From the NCBI GenBank assembly GCA_963971425.1, contig OZ020519.1, forward strand, positions 25,212,786-25,276,785: a stretch of DNA of 64,000 nt. The letters are read 5' to 3'. The notes below the pieces were generated by a model that was not told the DNA's origin, did not search any database, and was given only the letters and a program-made list of their open reading frames with translations. Positions 32,131 through 44,599 of this stretch are shown here, in pieces. The translations under genes and the position numbers were made by a program. This DNA comes from Bryoerythrophyllum caledonicum (taxonomy: Eukaryota > Streptophyta > Bryopsida > Pottiales > Pottiaceae). Position 1 is the stretch's first letter; the number at the start of each line of letters is the position of its first letter.

Positions 32131-33057
32131 GGAAACCAAAATATAAGAAAGAGAGCAAATAATATAAATATATTTGGGATATATTAGCTATGGAGAAGTG
32201 TTTTCAACTCTGTGGGAGAATTGCCTTATATACTTTCCTCCCACCATAGAAGGTAAAGGAAACTACAAGCTCACTTTACTTTGAGCGGATATAGAAACGT
32301 AAGTTCCTTTTACCTTATGGGGACATAGAAACATTAGTTCCTTTTACCTTATGCAGATATAGAAACTACACTAAAGGTCACACTAAAGATCACACTAAAG
32401 ATCACTAAATGCGATAAGTTTTAACTCTTAATGCCAATTTTTACCAAGAGCACAACTCTCTACAAGAGGATCAATATAAACATAGTTGGTAAAAATATTC
32501 ACTTAAAGTAAAAACTTATCGCATTTACAAGTCATTTACTGAGCATTACACTAAATGTGATCTTTAGTGTACTGATCGTTTCTAAGTTGACCTTGACTTT
32601 AACAATTGGCTCCAATCTGCGGCAATTTCGCCTTGAGCTGTAAGCTTTTACCGCCATCACGTCAGCCGACTCCTCTTTTACCCACATGAAGCAGATGACA
32701 CATCACTCACCTAATTGTGAGTCCAAGTTCTAGGGTGAGAGTACTACAGGAACCGAATCAGGGTTCAACCAATGCGTAGTAATGTGGTGTAGGACACAGC
32801 AATTTGAGGCAAAGTTCGTGTTGTGGAGAAGGGAGTCCTGAACATCTCTTGTAGTCGCCTTCATCACAGACTCTGGAGCACAGATGACACCCATTTGTGA
32901 CTGAATTCCGTGAAGAATAAACCGAGTCAGGGTTCAACAGAAGTAGTGTTATGTAATTTGTGACAGGGACATCAGTTGGGGCTGAGATCAGTAGTGCACA
33001 ATTCGGTTGTGATGTATGCTTGAAGCAGGAACGCATCTGTGAGGTTTGGAGGGCGAG

Positions 33058-34712
33058 ATGGCGGAGGGGGGGATGATGATGGGATCGGGGAAGGTGCTGA
33101 CGGAGGAGGCCAAGGCGTGGATGACGGCGCAGGTGGAGAGCTACCAAAAGTGGGACCTGAACGCGGCGGGCGTGGGGCGCGCGCTCTACCTCGTTGCGGG
33201 GTTCGTCTTCGTGGCCGTGGTGGTGTTCGAGCAGTACAGCAAGCGCAGGGAGCACGTGTCGAAGCTGCCGCCCGGACCCTTCCAGTGGCCCTTCCTGGGC
33301 GCCCTGCCGCATTTGCTCGTCGCCGCGGGCGTCAGGTCGTCTTCCTGATTGCGGGAGCACGTCTCCCAACTCGCATCCAAGCATGGGCCGCTCGTGTTTT
33401 TGCAGGTTGCGGATGCGAAGGTGTTGGTTGTTTCCAGCGGAGTGCTTGCCAAGGAGGTGAGCATTGTTCTCTACCTCGTTTTGCTCAGTTCGGGTCCTCC
33501 TAGGGTAGCTCCGTTTACTCATTCATAGGTTTCGTTACGGAGCTACCCTAGATATTCTACCAATCTGGCTGGGCTTTTGCAAAAAAATCTATGACTAGTG
33601 TCATTTTACAGCTCTAGAACTCATACTCAGAGTTATTGGTAAAGTCACCCAAAGTTTCAAGAAGATACCCCCTCTTTTTCATTACAATGTAAATAGTCGT
33701 TAGAGCTTGGTGGTCTCGGAACTCAAGTTATATCAGTTTTAGCAGTGTTTGAGAGTGAAGAAAAAGAGTTGGCAAGAGATCAATCCTGATGATACTACCT
33801 CGGCCCTCTCTCGCTCTCCTTGTAGAGCTCATTTTAGAACTATGTAGAGCTGATTTAAGAGGGGTATCTCACTCAAACTTCAGGTGACTTTACAAATAAC
33901 CAAGTCTTTTTTGGGGACCTCTCAAGGCATCAAACTCCTCATCACCTTCTACTATTATTAATAGTTGAGATCATCAAATAGCCTTCCTGTACCAGTTGCC
34001 GATATTATTTGCTGTTGCACCAGGGTTCAGGGTTTAGAATTCTGATTACATCGCCAACTCTCAACTGATCATTTTTGGTGCGTTCCAGGTCCTGGTTGCT
34101 CACGACGCGGAGTTTTACTTCCGCCCGCGCTGCTCGCAAGGGCAGCACTTGGCCTTCAACTTCACAGACATAGCCTTCGCAGAGGGCCGGCACCACTGGT
34201 ATCTGCGCAAGCTATGTGACACTCGCCTCTTCTCCCCGGAGTGCTTCGTCTCCTACTTGCCCCTGCAAAAGAAGGAAGCCGCCAAGATGCTGCACTCCAT
34301 CTGGGAGGCTTCTAAAAGAGGAGACGACATCTCCATCCGAGACGAGGTCACCGCCTTCGTCCGCAACCGCTTGTGCGCGATGTTGCTGGGGAGAGCGCGT
34401 CTGGAGAATCTTGAGAATATCAGTATTCAGTTTACTAAGGAGACTCTGGTGACATTGCTGGATGAGGCATTTTCTGTGGCGGGTGAGGTGACTTTGAGTG
34501 ACCTCACGCCTGGGTTGAAGTGGCTGGACTTTGGTGGGAAGGAGGAGAAGATGAAGGACTTGCATCGGCGGTTCAAGGCTTATTTTCAGGAGATTCTTGA
34601 TGATCGCTCTCATCGTGTGAAGACAGAGGAGCCGGAGGCTCTTGTGGATGTGCTCCTGAGACTGGACGATGATGACAAGCTCTCACATGAAGCTATCATG
34701 GGCATTCTCTTG
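33058..34712 (+). pseudogene. Cytochrome P450, CYP71-clan type, 5' part only
   Basis: Exon 1 (33058-33456) starts MAEGGMMMGSGKVLTEEAKA, with a membrane anchor (ALYLVAGFVFVAVVVF) and the proline hinge KLPPGPFQWPFLGALPHLL. An in-frame TGA at 33346 precedes LREHVSQLASKHGPLVFLQV. Intron 33457-34088. Exon 2 (34089-34712) has VLVAHDAEFYFRPR, HLAFNFTDIAFAEGRHHWYL (helix C region; WxxxR reads WYLRK) and continues to DKLSHEAIMGILL, where a GTATGT donor stands just before the usual I-helix exon. No I-helix AGT, ExxR, PERF or heme-binding Cys follows; the sequence passes into duplication copy B. The stop and the missing half make a working enzyme unlikely, though a transcript with a distant exon cannot be excluded. 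Subfamily not assigned. Confidence 0.85.
33632..33901. repeat. Intronic foldback MITE, intron 1 of the P450
   Basis: Best-preserved member. The left end GTTATTGGTAAAGTCACCC continues AAAGTTTCAAGAAGATACCC; the right end is its inverse (GGGTATCTCACTCAAACTTC, then GGTGACTTTACAAATAACC). The middle has AGAGCTTGGTGGTCT and GAGATCAATCCTGATGA. About 270 bp, no coding sequence. Relatives: introns 1, 3 and 4 of TyrRS, 29180 and 34755. Confidence 0.65.
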
Positions 34713-35108
34713 GTATGTGGCACTCACTGTTTTTCTTTTTGGAGTGATAATCTTTCTGAAAGCATTTATAAAGTCACCGAGAGTTTGAGTGAGATGCCCC
34801 CTCTGTTTGAGTCAGCCTTAAATGGTTCTCAATTTATCTGAAATGTGCTCTACAAGGAGAGAGTTGATCTCATGTAAACTCTTGCTCCCTTTGAAAAACC
34901 GGGTAGAACTGTTTGAGTTGCGTTTAAAGACCACCAGGCTCTTCCATGCTTAATTGAAGGATGAGACCAACGAGCTTTTTCATTATTTTAGAAAGACTAC
35001 ACTAAGCATCGCATTTAGTGTAGCGCCCAGTAAATGACTTGTAAATGCTATAAGTTTTTACTTTAAGTGAATATTTTTACCAACTATGTTCATGATGATC
35101 CTCTTATT

Positions 35109-36575
35109 TGACCTGAAAAGAGCCTGGATTCAAGAGCCATCGTTCATATCCAACAGATGAACTAAAAAAAACCACAGGTACATCCCCAAACATAATAACG
35201 TATCAATAATATAATGGAAAACCACCTGTCAATCTAGAGTTACTTGTAAAGTGAGGCAATAATACGATGAGTATTGACCTCTTTTCACATTTTTAAATGT
35301 TTAAAATCAACCCTAAAGAGCTCTCAATCAATAATCAGCTAGGATTCTGAAAGACCATTTGACCTACCTAAAAAGTGCTAAGCTCAATAAAATTCCTCTA
35401 AATCATTCCTATCATCTAACCTTAAAACACATGCATGGAACAGAGCTTCCAAAAACAGAGCATCACATAAAAATCAGTGAAACATGACATAATGCAAAGA
35501 ATTGTAATTCCAAATCATGCAGCAGAAACTATCCTTCTACTCCAAAACTCCACATCACAAATACAAGCTCCAGGGAACCAATGTCGGCACCTCAACAAAA
35601 CTAGGGTAAGTCCGAATGGCTGCAATGTGACCGAGAGGCTGCAAATTTCGCCATAGATCGGATAGTAAATTCAATGACATTGCGAGAGATGGGAGCAAAA
35701 CCAACACTGACTCACCGAGGAGGCGACGAGCATGGAATGAATAGTGAGATAGAGGTCATTACAAAGTGTGCCCTCCAGCAGATTAATGTGAAGAAATTGT
35801 TCAGTTACTCGGATAGTTCAGTCGGATAGTTCAGTTACTCGGTAGCAATGCTGGAGTACAACTTTTACTCGGCCCTGACTAAACAATGAGTACTACTTTC
35901 GATTACTAATACAACTTACTTAAATCTTCGCATAGCCTTCAAATCAGCCTTGATATCTTCAATAGAAGCCTTCATGTCACCCATCTGGGTCTTCACAGTT
36001 GAGATATTCGATTCTACAGCTTGAATCTGCGCATTTTTCTTCGATTCTAGAGTCCGGCGGTGGGTAATAAACAGATTGATGCCCATCCCAGCTCCACAAA
36101 TAGAGATAATGTCAACCAAGAAGAACAAGCGCTCTTTAGAATATTGCTGCGAAGAAAAAAAAGGGTTGTCAAGAATCCTAAGAAAAATTCAAAATTGCCA
36201 AAAAAAGAAGAGACAATCTCATCACGCTCACCTCATGAGTGACGTACGGCGCCACTTTGCTCACCACCTGGCTCCCACGCCAGATGCAACTAAAGCAAAC
36301 CATCGCCGAAAAAAAAAAAAACAACTGAAACCCGAATCCTCAAAACCCTAAAGCCAAGAACGCGCCAAATATGCCGAATAACAGAAATATATTTGAAATA
36401 TATTGGCTATGGAGAAGTGTCTTTAACTCTGTGGGAGAGTTGCCTTGTATACTTTCCTCCCACCATAGAAGGTAAAGTAAACTACAAGCTCACTTTACTT
36501 TGAGTGGACATAGAAACATAAGTTCCTTTTACCTTATGCGGATATCGTTTCTAAGTTGACTTTTACTTTAATACT
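35109..36575. repeat. Segmental duplication, copy B
   Basis: Direct-orientation counterpart of 29650-32600 without the TTAA element, the minisatellite and the TyrRS fragment. It begins GACCTGAAAAGAGCCTGG and ends near CGTTTCTAAGTTGACTTTTA. It begins about 400 bp after the last P450 exon and may have displaced that gene's 3' half. Confidence 0.75.
35916..36303 (-). CDS. Small membrane/coiled-coil protein, copy B
   Basis: Two exons on the minus strand: 36232-36303 (MVCFSCIWRGSQVVSKVAPY, ending THE before a GTGAGC donor) and 35916-36146 (acceptor CTTCGCAG, then QYSKERLF), about 100 residues. Compared with copy A it lacks about 11 residues before KKNAQIQ and has several changes in the membrane segment (VDIISICGAGMGINLFITH), but keeps the last 23 residues (QMGDMKASIEDIKADLKAMR and the end) and both splice sites. 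Function unknown; the shared structure suggests a genuine, possibly expressed pair. Confidence 0.55.
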
Positions 36576-36810
36576 CCTCCTCGATCTGGAGTTACCTCAT
36601 TAAAAGCTATTTCCATGGCAAAAACCTAAAGTAGGAAAAATCCATAGATCTAGAAAAGAGTATAACTTATCGAGGATTTAACTCATCGAGGAAATCATTT
36701 CTTTATTTATTTTTTTGTAGAAAGTGAAGGATTTACTAATTTGTACACAAGTAACATATTTTTCTGCTATATTCTTTACTTACGAACATTGGTTCTGTTG
36801 TTTATTGCAG

Positions 36811-38086
36811 GGACTTGGTGTTTTCGGCAAGCTAATCGAAGTTGGAGCAGGGAAGATAAATGGCTCCTTTCTTCACCCGAGTGTTGCACTTCTACGGCTT
36901 TATCCTCAGGTTAGATTCTGGGAATTTCTCACTTGTGCATTTCCATTTCCTGTTATCAGAATTCTCTTTATCTGCAGCTATTAATAACTTTGCGGTGGAT
37001 ATGCAATTACCTCTCTATGCCTACGATTCCCCAGAATGAACAGGTTGCCACGAGTATGGTATACAATAGTAGGCTTCGCACTGGTAACATATTTTTCGAA
37101 TGATTTGGAAGTTCCTAGAACTTGTTTGAACTTAATATTTTTGTTTTGTATTTAAGCGACTGTGGACTTATACTGATTCCTGTAGGTACGAAGCTTAGAT
37201 TCACGCTTTGAACTGCTGGTGTTGAGAGCAAGTCTATTCCAGAGTGTTTACTTACAGTATGTACGCTGGAATAGAGGTGAGTGATTGGAGATGGTTTAAA
37301 CATCTCGTCATTCTACTGGTGTACGCTGGTTATGTAATCTTGTCTCTTGAAGATTTCGATGGCTATTTTTTAACATGCTGTGGCGTATGCTCATGATTCA
37401 TCTGGCCGCGTTTTATACGAGTCGACATCTTATATAGCAGTTTTACTTACAAGAGTCGCTAGCGGACTTGCCACGTTGTTGGCACCAGGACCTGATGGGA
37501 GTGAGAACGTTGGAGGTGCGGCCACAGCAGAAGGGCAAACCATGACTCAGATAATTACACAAGCCAAGGTCCTGAATACCGCAGATCATCTCTGCTCTTA
37601 CTTGGGGCCAACAGGTAATAAATATTGATCTGCCTCAGATTTTACTGGTTTGAATCTCTCCTTATTGTCAGGTCTTATGTCCTTCACACTTTTGTAATCA
37701 TTGCGGTCTTTACCAAAGGAAGATTTAACTGAATGCTTCACTTAATTTCAGGATCAAATCTCGTTTCCGGGGCTAGCACTTCTGCACCAGTGGCTGGTGA
37801 AGCATATAAAGCTCTGTGGGCTCTTATGAGTGGTATGAAACTAGCATCAGGGAAGGGAGAGCAAAGGCAAGGCTTCCCTTCGACTGCCCTGCGAGGTTTC
37901 GCGGAGAATTGGGCTGATGACAGGAAAGGTGAGGAAGAAGGCTGTAGAGGTGACGATGGAGCATCTGGAGTAATTGAGACAGTGACCGACTGTATGGCCA
38001 AGTCAAGGGGCGTTCAGGCTGCAGGATCTTATGCCCTTCTGCATGGATCTGATGCGGCTCTCTCCGCGACAAACATAAACTGCAGG
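36811..38086 (+). pseudogene. Exons of an unidentified host gene, partial
   Basis: Four stretches read like conserved protein with splice borders: 36811-36909 (GLGVFGKLIEVGAGKINGSF, acceptor TTATTGCAG), 37186-37276 (VRSLDSRFELLVLRASLFQS, donor GTGAGT), about 37380-37614 (VAYAHDSSGRVLYESTSYIA, donor GTAATA) and 37752-38086 (SNLVSGASTSAPVAGEAYKA to ATNINC, donor GTACAA). I find no usable acceptor for the third stretch: a stop lies just upstream with no AG between. No start or end of the gene is present. It may be a fragment stranded between the duplication and LINE insertions, or a gene with exons outside my recognition. Protein family not recognised; helical repeat-like composition. Confidence 0.5.
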
Positions 38087-39339
38087 TACAAAAAAACACT
38101 GAATGCGCCCCTGATAGATGAACGCGGTAGAAGAAACACACCTGACCCATGTACTTCCGTCGGCCTTAGTAAACCTTCCCAAACGAACCCTCTCCCACCA
38201 ATTCAATGACATGGTAATTTTCGACACCCATCCTGCACGTCACGTAAGCATCAGCTACTCCATTTCAAGTCATCATCCTCCACTCTCACTCTTGATATAA
38301 AAAATACCGAATTCAATCTTTCAACTATACGCTCCCATTCTCGGAGAACCTCATTTCACCAAACCGAAGATCCATACCACCGAGAATTGCCTTCACATAG
38401 CTCAGAAATCACTCTACCATTCTACCGAACCGCTTCCACTCAACTGAAGCCAACTGCGAACCACGATCGCCGATTCTCGATGACAAAAATCTGTCAGCTC
38501 CCGGCATTCCAATGTCCATGAACAACCGTCTCATAGACTCACATTTTCCATTCCTCAGCTCAACAAGCACCTACCTGAATCCGCTAGCGGTAAACAATCG
38601 CCCTTCTCCTCCTTTGCGGACTCTATCCCCACCCCGTCGCATCCCCGCACCTAAAGCGCCATAATGCACGCAAAACCAACACCACATCGATCAACTCCAC
38701 ATATTACAGAATATTAAGAAAAAGATTCACTTCAAAATTTTATAGAAAATTGGAAGAGTAGAGAAGGAGCGGGTTACAAACAATAAGTGTTTGTTAATAG
38801 TGTTCGTGATGATTCTTAGCACTTTGCCATAGTCATCCGTGGACGATTTTTCTTCCGGAGACTGTTTTTCGTCCACAGGCTGTGTTTTCAACCACGGATT
38901 GCTTTTCCATCCGCAGTGGATGAAATTGTAATTTGGCCAAATTAGATTAATAGTGAGTTAGTATCTCTTAAAATAATCATTGTTCTCGAATCCCGACTTT
39001 GGATATCGGCTCTCTAAAGGGGGTTTTCATTTAGTAGAAAAATAAATTGCGTAGAAGGTTTTTCAAAAGCCACATTCTTGTGAGTGTATATAAACCATTT
39101 TAAGGAAGTCCAATGCCTAACTTTGTAGGTAGATTGCTAGGGCATATTCACTCGGTTATAAATATCCATAACAATTTGAAGCAATGAAGTATATGCAATG
39201 ATTAATACAAACATGCATACATTAAAATGCAGAGGCATCCAAATATGAATAGCAAAAATGCTTATAGGAAGATTTTGTTGTATTCATTGATATTGTATAA
39301 TGTATTTGGTCTACTATTTCGTGTACTCTATGGAGTAAT
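38087..39339. other. No gene seen; small hairpin at 38838-38876
   Basis: 38090-38700 has raised GC and many short frames without family features. At 38838-38876 GTGGACGA and TCGTCCAC form a hairpin, nested with CCGTGG / CCACGG up to about 38900. The rest is AT-rich. Confidence 0.4.
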
Positions 39340-40765
39340 TTCCACACACTAAAATATCCTTAGAGTAGAACTTATGGCCATACACAAAACACTACAAATC
39401 ATCACAAGAACATACAACAATGAACCCGCACACATATTCACTGGTTGTATCAATGCACTTTATCTTCTAAACATCCAAATAACACACCCTACCCTCTACA
39501 ATAGCCACCTCGACCAAACTATTTTAATGTCGTTGGTCCACATGTTACAAAACCGAACACAAATAACAACCCTTCACAAAGTTAGAGCCCATGCCAATAT
39601 TGATGGAAACGAACAAGCAGATAAACTTGGAAAAGAGGTCCACGAAAAAACGCATAAAAATGCCAAAGACTCGTACGAACATGCACATGCTACCCCATAC
39701 TACTTCCAAATAGAAAACATTGGGCCTTCTAAAGAAGATACCCCCGATAAAGGGCCAGTTTTATTCTTGAACAAATATCTCAAGAAACAAGACCTCTATA
39801 ACAACCTTGATACAATCGCAGAAAACTTCCATAATATAGAATAATGGGTTGCCAACAACAAAATAGACTATGAACTCTCTACGAATTTTTGGAAGAATCC
39901 CATCATCTCTAACTCACAAATAACATGCCTCATCAAATTCCGTACTAGTCGATACATGGGAAACGCCCAAAAACAACTTTTATTTGGAATAGAAAGATTC
40001 CCATTTATAACATGCCCCATATGCACTTCACAGACCCCGACAAATGGCTCCATGTTCTACTCAAAATGCCAAAACCATCACATACGCTCCTTAATTGTCA
40101 AAAGACATAATAAAGCCGTATGGGAAATTCAAAAACTAATTATCTCCCATAACAAATCACGATGATTTATCCTCATGAATAAAGGCACCTTTAATAACAA
40201 CCCACAAGGAAATACGGTCCCCCCTCGGCTACTCCCATGTACATGCGCAATTTAGGGCTGTCACTGTAACGCTACTCAAAGCAAACATACTTTACATGCG
40301 GGGCCTACCATACAATGACCCTGCACCCGACCACATTAACCAAGACTATACCATTCAATTCATCGAATTCACATATTGTAATGATAGATTCTCCCCAAAA
40401 ACAATTGAAAACAAAATGAATAAATACCAACCCCTTATTGATGACATCATTGCCCTGGGATGGAAAGTGGACCCCCTTATTATAATCACAGCCGATGCTC
40501 GTGCCACCACCTTTATCCAATCTATAAATATCCTTGAAGATACTTTAAAAATCTCCGTCGAAACAATTTCACACACTTTCAATAACATTAACACCATTGC
40601 CATTCAACATGCCATGTCCATTCTACTACACAAACGCAAAATTGAAAACAACCAAGCCCTCCCCGACACGGTGTCTGGTGGGCATGGTCTTAGTGGTGGA
40701 ACAAACAGACCCTTTATTCACGCCGGCCCCTTCGCGGACCGGCGTTCTTCTTCTTGCTTTAACTT
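39340..40765 (+). mobile_element. LINE with RNase H, 5'-truncated copy
   Basis: Begins inside the RNase H domain (VELMAIHKTLQ carries the Glu; EQADKLGKE the last Asp; the middle Asp position reads FTGCIN). Then comes YLKKQDLYNNLD and a C-terminal zinc-finger-like region (CPICTSQTPTNGSMFYSKCQ, HHIRSLIVKRHNKAVWEIQK). The end matches the LINE at 50398-54956 through GGACCGGCGTTCTTCTTCTT. No poly(A). A stop after NFHNIE and other breaks make it inactive. Confidence 0.75.
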
Positions 40766-40965
40766 TTGGGTGAGAAATATTCAAGGGATTTTAGGGGTAC
40801 AGGTTGTAAAAAGAAATTTGTTGAACATGTAATGATATGAAATACTCTTGAACTTGTTTGAGGTGAATATAAAAAGTTGGAATGTATAAAAATTTCTCAT
40901 TCCAGACATACACTTATACTAAAAAATTATCATTAAAATTCATTTGGAAACGAGTAACATGCATC

Positions 40966-41993
40966 TGGTATCTGTTGTGGACAATTTGTAGCCTTAAGTG
41001 TTGATCGGGCAAAAATAAGGCGGTGTATCATTCTATGCAGGGAAAGTGATTGAGGAAGGAAAAACCGATAGAGACTTAAGATAAAGGTTTGTTGGTATTG
41101 GCCCATCATCCAAGGGGGGTTGTTGATGGACATGGGTCATCTGCACAGCGGTATGCAAATTGCATGGAGTCATTCTAGGAGCCATTTGGGGAGAGCCATA
41201 GTTGGGTAGAGAAAGATGCATGCATTTTTTCATGGGTAGTCGCACCGGAAAGAACCATGTCCGGGGCCAGCGGGTGGAGAAAGCGCAATGTATTTGAAGT
41301 GCAGGTTGAAAGCAAGATTCGCATTCTTCAATCGGCAAAGGCTCACATACTACAATATATTGCAATACAAACCAAAGCTATCGATGACGACCGTTTGCAA
41401 GCAACCCTAAATTCTATGGAGTGGATAGTGTGCCTTTATGAGAGTATATTAGTTGTGTATGGTAAATGATGTATAGTGTATGAGTAAGACTAGTATATTC
41501 TAAGGGTGATGTAAGACGTTATGTCATTAATCCTATAGAGTAAAGGTGTTTTTACTATTGGTGCTAAGTCCATTTGTAGAAGCATCTATATCTAGTTTAC
41601 ACCATTGTATCGGTTATGTACTACGTAGAACATCTTTTAATCAATTGCCAACCCTTGCAAAAAGTATGTTTTTTGTGATTACGCCTGTTTGTATACTACA
41701 ATCCTTCAAATCTATCTTTGAAATATTGTGAAACTATATTAAATACACATTTATCTAGTATTACCGAGGGGCCACCCAAAATTAGTTGAAAATGCCAAAA
41801 AGTCGCTTCCAATATTAACAACCATGATTGTACATAGTATTTTTGCAAAAGCTCATTTTTTTTTCTTTGAACAACATTTTTTTTTTTGAAAAACATTTTT
41901 TGTTTTTGCAATTTTGCCACTTTTGTTCGCAATGGCCGCCATTGTACCTAAGTGCACTTTTATTTGGTGGGTGCAAAATTGCTTAATTGCACA
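40966..41993 (+). mobile_element. Lone right end of a 13.8-kb-type element
   Basis: Matches 19060-20097: the C-terminal part of the DUF7869-like gene and the right subterminal region. It reads through the position where the larger copy has a TAG (TGTGGACAATTTGTAGCC). Other frame damage is present. The terminal repeat is altered (CTTAATTGCACAAATT instead of ending GCGTGTT), so the extreme end has decayed. Confidence 0.75.
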
Positions 41994-42940
41994 AATTTTG
42001 TAATTTGATGTTTTTAGAAAAATCAAACAAATTCAATACAGTTATCTCTAAATTTTTTTCTTGATGCAAATAAGACTGATATAACAAGTCCAATTAATGT
42101 TTGACTTCTAGAATTTTAGTAAATCTTAGGGTTAGTATTTTTAATCATTCAACTTAAAATCGTTAGCTTTAACTAGACTTTGATCAAGTTTTCCATTCTT
42201 ATATATAGTACAAGGCACACGTGCCTACAATATCCGTTGTACAGAGCTTCTTTGAAAGACTAAGAAAAAAAAAATACCTTCGCAACAAGGTGTGTTTGGC
42301 AAAGGCGACTAACTTGACCTTTTACTTGTTCAAAATTATATGACTCTAGACAACATTCATAATCATCTAGATTAAGTAACTTGACTTGACTTAACTAAAC
42401 TCAAAATATCTCAATACCTATTAACAATGTGTTAACAATTTTTATATACTTGACATCCATGATCTACACTCTTCATCAACAATGAAGACAAGTTGAATTG
42501 TTGTTGCCCGTCAATGACGTTGTTTCTAAGGTATGTAGTACATAGGAGGTCGGATTATGATAGGTCAAAAAATTGACCTTGGAGGAGCAGAAATGAAGTA
42601 AAGAATGGTGATGAAAGATGTTGGAGGTAGCTGCGGCACAAGGACGTTGCTAAAATAGGGAGGTAGATGCTCAATGTTATTGCGCAATGGCATTTAAATG
42701 GAGTAGTCCATTGCGATAAGAAACCTCAAGTGCTCAATGTTATTGCGCAATGCTATTTAAATGGAGTAGTCCATTGCAATATGAAACCTAAGGAATCTAA
42801 TTTACTCAACAACCAAATTGATTCTTTTATACTAAATCATCATAGATTCAAAATGTGAGAGATTCCATCTCATCAATTATTGTAAGCTTATCCCATAGTT
42901 TTGAGAGTATATTAAATTCATAATAATATTTTTAACATAT
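41994..42940. other. Intergenic; contains an unoccupied TTAA site
   Basis: 42001-42140 is paralogous to 48710-48810 joined to 49928-49985. The TTAA at 42094-42097 corresponds to the insertion point of the TTAA element at 48811-49927. No gene recognised. Confidence 0.55.
42669..42795 (+). repeat. 63-bp tandem duplication
   Basis: CTCAATGTTATTGCGCAATG starts two units 63 bp apart, and each unit contains the small inverted repeat ATTGCGCAAT and TGGAGTAGTCCATTGC. The 21-codon period keeps a 63-codon frame open; I do not call it a gene. Confidence 0.75.
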
Positions 42941-43489
42941 AACACGCAATTAAGCAATCATGCACTAGGCCAAGTGGCGCTCAATAACAACAAGATTTTG
43001 CGCGGAAATGTCTTTTGGAAGGAAAAAAAATCCGACAATCCCTATTTTTTCTTTGCTATATTTTTGTGACAATTTCATTGAATATTGGTTTCTCAATGTG
43101 TACATAAGTAAATCATTTTCACCATTTCGGTAAGATTATGCATAATATATGATTACGGTATTTCATTTTTATTCCATTGACAATATTACATTGACCATGT
43201 ACTTACAAGAAACTATCCATATACAATTTGTTGCATGAAATAAATTTTATATGAATTTAAATAAATTTTAGTGTCGTGCTACAAATACAATTTGTAGAAG
43301 ATGTAATGATAAAGCACGCAATACAATGATGAAGTGTGAGGTTTAGAACTCTATATTTTTCATATATATAAAACCATACATGATATAACTATTGAATACT
43401 ACAAAGATCATATACTACAATCAAACAAACCGTCTCTAAAGAAAATATACCAATCACACTGTACTAGTCATCTAAACATCATGTATGCT

Positions 43490-44447
43490 TAGCTACGGTA
43501 TGACCTCAGAGTCTTCATCATCCTATGGCGATATTACTCCCGTAGCGTGTTCCATGGCAATATTTACCATTTCAGCCAACTCCTCTTCTCGCACCGGACT
43601 ATCTCCAAGACTGACTGATGTAGACTGTTCATATCTCTAGCTTCCATGGTCGTCGTGCCGCGTGTGCCTTATACCATCTGCATCATAATAGAAGCCATCC
43701 CTAAATGTCAGCGGTGCAGTGAAGGTCTCCTGAAATTCAGCAACATCTTCTGGTTCGCTCTCTCTTGAAACAAATGGCAATATTGGTCTAGTGCCACCTC
43801 CAATACCTTCAGCGCTCCCATGTGTCGCAGATCCAAGCTCTGATGGAACAGGCCCCAAAGACTGTCCACCCCTACTCAATTCCGAAAAAAACATGAGAGA
43901 ATCGGTCGTACATTGCTCTGATTTTGACAGCTAAGAAATGGATATGTTTATCCCATCTGTTGGTGCCTCTGAAGGAACATCTAGTACCGTGGTATCATCA
44001 CCCGTTCCAACGGGTATCTCATGTACACAAACTCCCACATGTGGCTTGTCCAGCTATCGATTTACGGCCCCTGCCACGCGATGGCGATGTCCTGCCCCGC
44101 GACGTCGAAGCCGTGCGACGCAATGTCCAGGCCCTACTACGCGATGTCTTTGAGCGGCCACGCGATGTCTCTGAACGGCCACGCGATGTCTCCGAACGGC
44201 CACGGGACGGCCGTCCATCAGAATCTGGAGCTATGTTGCCCTCTTCACGTCGTGGCCGCTTAGATGGACGACCATTTGTTGGTGCACGAACACGGGATGG
44301 TGGCAGTTCAGTGGGCGGCCGCCAATCTACCTGTATCGGCCTTGCTAATGCGCGATAAATGGGCTTGGTCTCCTCTGGATACGTCGGTAGACCTGCACGC
44401 TCTGGCTCCGTCCGCCGTAATGCCTCATACATGGTATGAGCACTCAT
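43490..44447 (-). pseudogene. Fused remnants of element genes C/B and A
   Basis: 44019-44447 reads SAHTMYEALRRTEPERAGLP, then ARPIQVDWRPP and NGRPSKRPRREEG, matching the end of frame C and the basic region of frame B in a single frame. It then runs into an Arg/Ser repeat (GRSETSRGRSETSRGRS, coded by a repeated CACGCGATGTCT-type unit near 44155-44205). 43637-43894 matches the tail of frame A (FRDGFYYDADGIRHTR). About 2 kb of frames A and B are absent. GGATGAAA-rich sequence follows at 44470-44600. Confidence 0.65.
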
Positions 44448-44599
44448 AAATCTTCTAGCGCGTGAAAATCACAACGGATGAAATGCGTAAAAACAACGGA
44501 TGAGGAGGAAAAAATACAGCGGATGAAAAGACAAAAAATCAAAGAATGAAATGCCAATAAAGGGATGAAAAACATTGGATGAAAAAATGGGGATGAAAT

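Larger units (their letters stand above)
29650..32600. repeat. Segmental duplication, copy A
   Basis: Matches 35109-36575 in the same orientation, beginning GACCTGAAAAGAGCCTGG and ending near CGTTTCTAAGTTGAC. Copy A additionally contains a TTAA element (29935-30878), a 15-bp minisatellite, a TyrRS exon fragment (about 31865-32130) and extra sequence at 32340-32560. Identity is high in the shared parts, so the duplication is fairly recent. It carries the small gene at 31391-31804. Confidence 0.75.

Noticed and set aside
36576-36720. Noncoding stretch that resembles sequence next to some Copia LTRs
   Set aside because: No terminal repeat, primer-binding site or coding part could be shown.
42667-42858. 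Peptide GVVHCDKKP resembling a kinase HRDLKP motif
   Set aside because: Comes from a 63-bp tandem duplication and no other kinase motif is near.
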